Shown here: one piece after another, positions 13,986 through 14,513 of the stretch
Numbering within the stretch: position 1 is the stretch's first letter
Layout: the number at the start of each line of letters is the position of its first letter
Origin: JBLHKS01 sp047620505
Lineage (GTDB): Bacteria; Verrucomicrobiota; Verrucomicrobiia; Verrucomicrobiales; DEV007
Assembly: GCA_047620505.1 (NCBI GenBank)
Contig: JBLHKS010000179.1
Span: 1-14,513 of the forward strand
Length of the DNA: 14,513 nucleotides
Direction of reading: 5' to 3'
Notes under the pieces: generated by a model
Database searches by the model: none
Told to the model about the DNA's origin: nothing
What the model saw: only the letters and a program-made list of their open reading frames with translations
Made by a program: the position numbers and the translations under genes

Positions 13986-14272
13986 TCCACGAGTGGTCAG
14001 AGGAAGCGAAATTCGAACTGACCGAAGCAGCTGCTTACTACCAGAGGCAGGAATCCGGCCTTGGCGACAGCTTTATCGATCAGGTTGAAGCCGCGGCGCG
14101 CAAGATCATCCGCGATCCGTTCTCCCACCGCGAATTTGATCCGCCCTACTGCAGAGTGCACACCGAGCGCTTTCCCTATCAGGTGATCTACGTGATCGAA
14201 GATGAAACGGTCTACATCATGGCCGTGATGCATCAGAAACGGCGGCTAGGCTGCCGGAAGGAGCTCAGCTGA
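13982..14272 (+). CDS. RelE/ParE-family toxin
   Basis: A 96-residue protein starting at the ATG inside the ATGA overlap with the antitoxin. The features are those of the ParE/RelE fold: an N-terminal helical hairpin (EEAKFELTEAAAYYQRQESG, LGDSFIDQVEAA), then the beta-sheet with RVHTERFPYQVIYVIEDETV and the closing IMAVMHQKRR. ParE toxins poison gyrase and RelE toxins cleave mRNA on the ribosome; sequence alone does not decide, though the AAxYY..Q..GLGD start is most often labelled ParE-like. The length and motifs are normal, so the module appears intact and is probably autoregulated with its antitoxin. Confidence 0.85.
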   Translation: MIHEWSEEAKFELTEAAAYYQRQESGLGDSFIDQVEAAARKIIRDPFSHREFDPPYCRVHTERFPYQVIYVIEDETVYIMAVMHQKRRLGCRKELS

Positions 14273-14513
14273 GACCCTCGCCAGCTTCACTGCCGTGAAC
14301 CCAAAAAGTGCAACGGTGTGGAAAACTTTCTGGATTTTTTGATGCCGAGTGGGGTCTAGGAGGTCGGCAGCCCAACGCTGAGAAGACGGAATCTACAGGC
14401 TTTGAATCAGTCTCGAAAAGAGTCGGAATCACAACAAACGCCTTTTATAGGTATATATTACTTGACTATGCATCTGGCTGAAAAATTTTTGCCATGGGCA
14501 TTTACATACAATC
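14273..14513. other. Right-edge stretch with no recognisable gene
   Basis: No convincing coding frame, RNA gene or terminator was seen. The sequence becomes A+T-rich after about 14420. Confidence 0.4.

Larger units (their letters stand above)
4740..14035. repeat. Iterated 10-bp palindrome AGCAGCTGCT (8 sites)
   Basis: Exact copies are at 4740-4749, 7049-7058, 7953-7962, 9672-9681, 9930-9939, 12578-12587, 13763-13772 and 14026-14035. They fall in a pseudogene, both operon genes DUF1501 and PSD1 (twice), the end of the propeller gene across its stop codon, the WD40 protein, and both genes of the last toxin-antitoxin pair. Inside genes they encode AAAA or QQLL-type text in two different phases. 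None is present in the first 4.7 kb. Confidence 0.8.

Overview
The window looks like accessory chromosome of a member of the Planctomycetota-Verrucomicrobiota (PVC) group, most likely a verrucomicrobium. The support is a DUF1549/DUF1553 (PSD1-type) protein coupled to a DUF1501 protein, a second lone DUF1501 protein, secreted SGNH and glycosidase-like proteins, twin-arginine-type leaders, and the start of a XylR-like sugar regulator. Shine-Dalgarno sites are mostly weak or absent. This assignment is inferred from gene content only.

Layout. 354-1490 (minus): a secreted SGNH/GDSL esterase cut by an in-frame TAA, with its C-terminal domain still readable downstream. 1504-1723: a 174-bp hairpin-rich element with perfect 19-bp terminal inverted repeats, inserted in a short dispersed repeat. 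1728-2407 (minus): a VapBC-like toxin-antitoxin pair with a palindrome over the antitoxin start. 2861-4198 (minus): a lone DUF1501 protein. 4277-4397 and 6205-6352: two copies of a dispersed repeat sharing an identical 79-bp core. 4421-4820 (minus): a wrecked gene with an M19-dipeptidase-like start and a sulfatase-like end. 5229-6142 (plus): an AbiTii-type phage-defence gene split by a frameshift. 6394-11332 (minus): the best-preserved unit, a probable operon of a secreted beta-propeller glycosidase-like protein, a PSD1 protein and a DUF1501 protein. 11384-11546: tandem TTGCGCAA palindromes and a 35-residue stub of a divergent XylR-like regulator. 11773-13062 (plus): a secreted WD40-like propeller. 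13088-14272: a small hypothetical ORF (minus), a hicA 5' fragment joined to a tyrosine-recombinase 3' fragment (plus), and an intact antitoxin/ParE-type toxin pair (plus).

How the parts fit. The 6.4-11.3 kb operon probably serves breakdown of complex polysaccharide. Its local regulator survives only as a stub while the likely operators remain. The rest resembles a gene graveyard and island: three toxin-antitoxin remnants or modules, a broken defence gene, a broken integrase and several broken catabolic genes, separated by repeats.

Two signals are not explained by ordinary annotation. The 10-bp palindrome AGCAGCTGCT occurs eight times between 4740 and 14035, in genes of unrelated function and in different codon phases, resembling the highly iterated palindromes of cyanobacteria. 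The 174-bp inverted-repeat element has what looks like its own empty site elsewhere in the window.
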